The notes under the pieces are model-generated. The model saw nothing but the letters and a program-made list of their open reading frames with translations, was not told the origin of the DNA and searched no databases. Below, piece by piece: positions 5,373 to 6,249 of a DNA stretch of 6,249 bases. Source of the stretch: an uncultured Bdellovibrio sp. GTDB lineage: Bacteria > Bdellovibrionota > Bdellovibrionia > Bdellovibrionales > Bdellovibrionaceae. Where the stretch lies: the NCBI GenBank assembly GCA_946482355.1, contig CAMLRE010000139.1, positions 1 through 6,249 on the forward strand, in the 5' to 3' direction. The position numbers were made by a program, and so were the translations under genes. Numbering within the stretch: position 1 is the first letter of the stretch; each line of letters starts with the position of its first letter.

Positions 5373-5378
5373 GGGGGA
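5373..5378 (+). promoter_or_regulatory. cpaB: Ribosome binding site of cpaB
   Basis: GGGGGA lies in the 21-bp gap between the 173-aa gene and cpaB. Two adjacent ATGs follow (5379 and 5382). Spacing is short for both and slightly better for the second. Confidence 0.5.
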
Positions 5379-6249
5379 ATGATGGGACCAAATGAATCAA
5401 AAAATTTGTGGATTTCTTTAGGTGCAGGCATCTTTGCAACCTTCATGTTGTACACATATTCCCAAGAGAAAAAAGCTGAAGTCGATAAACAACTTGGAGC
5501 AAAGGCGCGTGTCGTTGTTGCTAAAGAAGATATTCGTGATTTAGATACAATTTACGACAACGCTTTAGAAGTTGTTGAAAAATATAAAAGCGATGTTGAA
5601 CCGGATGCTTTCTCTGATATTCCGGATGTTGTGGGAACAGTAGCTGCTATTCCTATCAAAAAAGGTCAGACATTAACAAAAAATAAGGTTTTAGAGCCAG
5701 GCCCAGATACTGGAATGGCAATTCAAGTTTCTCCGAATAAACGTGCAGTTACAATTCCGGTTGATCCTACCCGCGCCAACGCAGGTTTAATTCGTCCGGG
5801 TGACCGTGTAGATATTTATGCTGTTGTTGATACAGGTAAAGGTGCTGCTCAAAAGCGCGAAGTTGTTTTACTTATGCAAGATATTATTATCTTAGCTACA
5901 GGCGTGAACCTAAATAACAGTATTCCACGCACGATTGAAAAAGATCCTTCGGGCCGTGGCTTAATCCAGACAACTTTAACAGGTGATACGAAATACGGTA
6001 ACGTGACAATCGAAGTTGATTCATCAAGTGCGCAGGATCTTGTGTATTTAGTTTCAACTAATCCGAGTAGTTTATTTTTCTTGCTGCGTAATCCACACGA
6101 TCGTAAGCAAGTACCTAGACTTCCGTCCTCAACAGCAGAATCTATTCAGCAAAAAGCAATTAGCCAGACAATGGGCCAAGGGTATGGCCAGTCTAGTGGC
6201 TTTTCTCAACCAGTTCAGCCAAACTTAAATAATGGAGCTGGAGGTCGTC
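5379..6249 (+). CDS. cpaB: Flp pilus assembly protein CpaB/RcpC (C-terminus beyond window)
   Basis: Periplasmic, inner-membrane-anchored assembly factor of Tad pili, thought to work with the CpaC/RcpA secretin. Translation from the ATG at 5379 gives 290 residues to the right edge without a stop. There is an N-terminal membrane anchor (about 11-26, WISLGAGIFATFMLYT). A SAF domain follows (about 42-107: ARVVVAKEDIRDLDTI ... VGTVAAIPIKKGQTLTKNKVLEPG). Then comes the RcpC-type domain (about 117-245), with RAVTIPVDPTRANAGLIRPG, DRVDIYAVV and, near its end, TIEVDSSSAQDLVYLVS. The last part (about 248-290) is a Gln/Gly/Ser-rich low-complexity linker. The next ATG (5382) is an equally possible start. 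The length so far is already near the family's usual size. It closes the visible pilin cassette; the secretin, ATPase and TadB/C genes are expected downstream. Confidence 0.92.
   Translation, partial: MMGPNESKNLWISLGAGIFATFMLYTYSQEKKAEVDKQLGAKARVVVAKEDIRDLDTIYDNALEVVEKYKSDVEPDAFSDIPDVVGTVAAIPIKKGQTLTKNKVLEPGPDTGMAIQVSPNKRAVTIPVDPTRANAGLIRPGDRVDIYAVVDTGKGAAQKREVVLLMQDIIILATGVNLNNSIPRTIEKDPSGRGLIQTTLTGDTKYGNVTIEVDSSSAQDLVYLVSTNPSSLFFLLRNPHDRKQVPRLPSSTAESIQQKAISQTMGQGYGQSSGFSQPVQPNLNNGAGGR

Noticed and set aside
5358..5378. Possible terminator or promoter between the 173-aa gene and cpaB
   Set aside because: Only 21 bp with no inverted repeat; it holds a ribosome binding site, so the operon most likely continues.

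Overview
The window is AT-rich (roughly 40% GC by eye) and holds two divergent gene blocks separated by a short intergenic region of about 190 bp (3248-3435). Gene content and order suggest a Gram-negative bacterium of the Bdellovibrionota (Bdellovibrio, Pseudobdellovibrio or relatives). The reasons are an ftsE-ftsX-envC-ctpA cluster next to a Tad/Flp pilus operon with several small pilin-like genes, and a FliA-like (sigma-28) promoter in front of the pilin. This assignment is inferred from protein character and layout, not from any database search.

Minus-strand block (about 3247 down to 1). In order of transcription: a small unrecognised 80-aa gene, ftsE (ABC ATPase), ftsX (four-helix membrane partner), an envC-like gene (secreted coiled coil plus a catalytically dead LytM domain) and a ctpA-like S41 carboxyl-terminal protease cut by the left edge. 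The junctions are very tight: TAATG, ATGA, a 4-bp gap and an 8-bp overlap. This indicates one translationally coupled operon. By family knowledge, FtsEX uses cytoplasmic ATP hydrolysis to switch on a periplasmic EnvC-type activator, which in turn activates a peptidoglycan amidase. A CtpA protease often sits with such systems and may trim or turn over wall enzymes.

Plus-strand block (3436 to the right edge). It starts with an Flp major pilin. Then come a very short pilin-like gene with no leader peptide, three proteins that each start with a short basic leader and a G|xxxxE prepilin-peptidase site (103, 230 and 173 aa), and a CpaB/RcpC periplasmic pilus assembly protein that runs off the right edge. 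These genes also overlap or nearly touch, so they look like one operon. The four leader-bearing proteins share the same processing motif, so they are candidate pilin and minor pilins/pseudopilins (TadE/TadF type) of one machine. The secretin, ATPases and prepilin peptidase are not in the window.

Points of most interest: a FliA-like promoter upstream of flp with 7/8 matches in each box; a leaderless pilin mimic directly behind flp in the same reading frame; three pseudopilins that each have exactly two cysteines in the mature part; and the positional resemblance of the small genes before cpaB to the Bdellovibrio host-interaction (hit) locus. No tRNA, rRNA, CRISPR, insertion sequence or convincing terminator was seen, and no gene-free stretch exceeds 300 bases.
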